Shown here: piece by piece, positions 63,982-64,000 of the stretch
Layout: every line of letters begins with the position of its first letter
Numbering within the stretch: the stretch's first letter is position 1
DNA from: Dillenia suffruticosa
Taxonomy: Eukaryota; Streptophyta; Magnoliopsida; Dilleniales; Dilleniaceae
Reading direction: 5' to 3'
Assembly: GCA_033439265.1 (NCBI GenBank)
Contig: JAVTVX010000021.1
Location: forward strand, 13,419,001 to 13,483,000
DNA length: 64,000 nt
Notes under the pieces: generated by a model
What the model was told of the DNA's origin: nothing
The model's input: the letters and a program-made list of their open reading frames with translations, nothing else
The model's database searches: none
Program-made: the position numbers and the translations under genes

Positions 63982-64000
63982 ACTCCTCTCTCTCTCATCC

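Overview
This window is nuclear DNA of a flowering plant, most likely a core eudicot and possibly a woody one. The evidence is AT-rich intergenic sequence, GT-AG introns, chloroplast-targeted and cell-wall proteins, long (CT)n, (CA)n, (TA)n and (AAG)n microsatellites, tRNA-type SINEs with intact target-site duplications, and Mutator-type MITEs. I assembled gene models by hand by matching splice sites and reading phase. Species cannot be named from the sequence alone.

Layout, left to right. 1-5.8 kb: intergenic, with two short tandem duplications, a putative first exon of an unrecognised minus-strand gene (3590-3862) and a (CA)41 tract. 5.9-7.5 kb: a four-exon SEP1-like (LHC-like, two-helix) thylakoid protein gene. 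8.3-10.4 kb: a five-exon ARF GTPase closest to the ARFB1a type. 11.0-11.7 kb: a damaged minus-strand SLX9-like ribosome-biogenesis gene. 12.4-15.8 kb: SINE-rich spacer. 15.9-17.0 kb: a minus-strand secreted LRR protein. 20.3-26.1 kb: a direct tandem duplication carrying the promoter and 5' end of an LRR receptor kinase. The left copy is truncated, has a stop codon and holds a 701-bp foldback MITE. The intact 1,225-residue MIK2-type kinase gene follows the right copy (26.0-29.9 kb). 30-34 kb: two SINEs, an (AAG)~41 array and exon-like debris. 35.8-36.6 kb: the eRF1 methyltransferase MTQ2/HEMK2, with a tandem repeat in its leader intron. 38.3-38.6 kb: a collapsed pseudogene of the cyclase-family gene whose intact six-exon copy is at 41.7-45.4 kb; a SINE and a second palindromic MITE lie between them. 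48.6-50.5 kb: a secreted Cys/Pro-rich root-cap-domain protein. 51.8-55.1 kb: RNA polymerase subunit RPB3. 55-61.8 kb: gene-poor spacer. 61.8-64.0 kb: a D3-type cyclin whose last exon has two apparent single-base frame breaks.

The genes are independent plant loci rather than a pathway cluster. From memory, their order resembles two Arabidopsis segments interleaved: At4g34160 CYCD3;1, At4g34180 cyclase and At4g34190 SEP1; and At2g15310 ARFB1a, At2g15320 LRR and At2g15430 NRPB3. This window may therefore preserve an ancestral gene order that was split in Arabidopsis after whole-genome duplication.

The least ordinary content is a family of long-hairpin MITEs. Two members (20772-21472 and 40895-41213) differ greatly in core sequence but share GAGT-starting termini, 9-bp target duplications and internal odd-centred palindromes around CTTGAAG.
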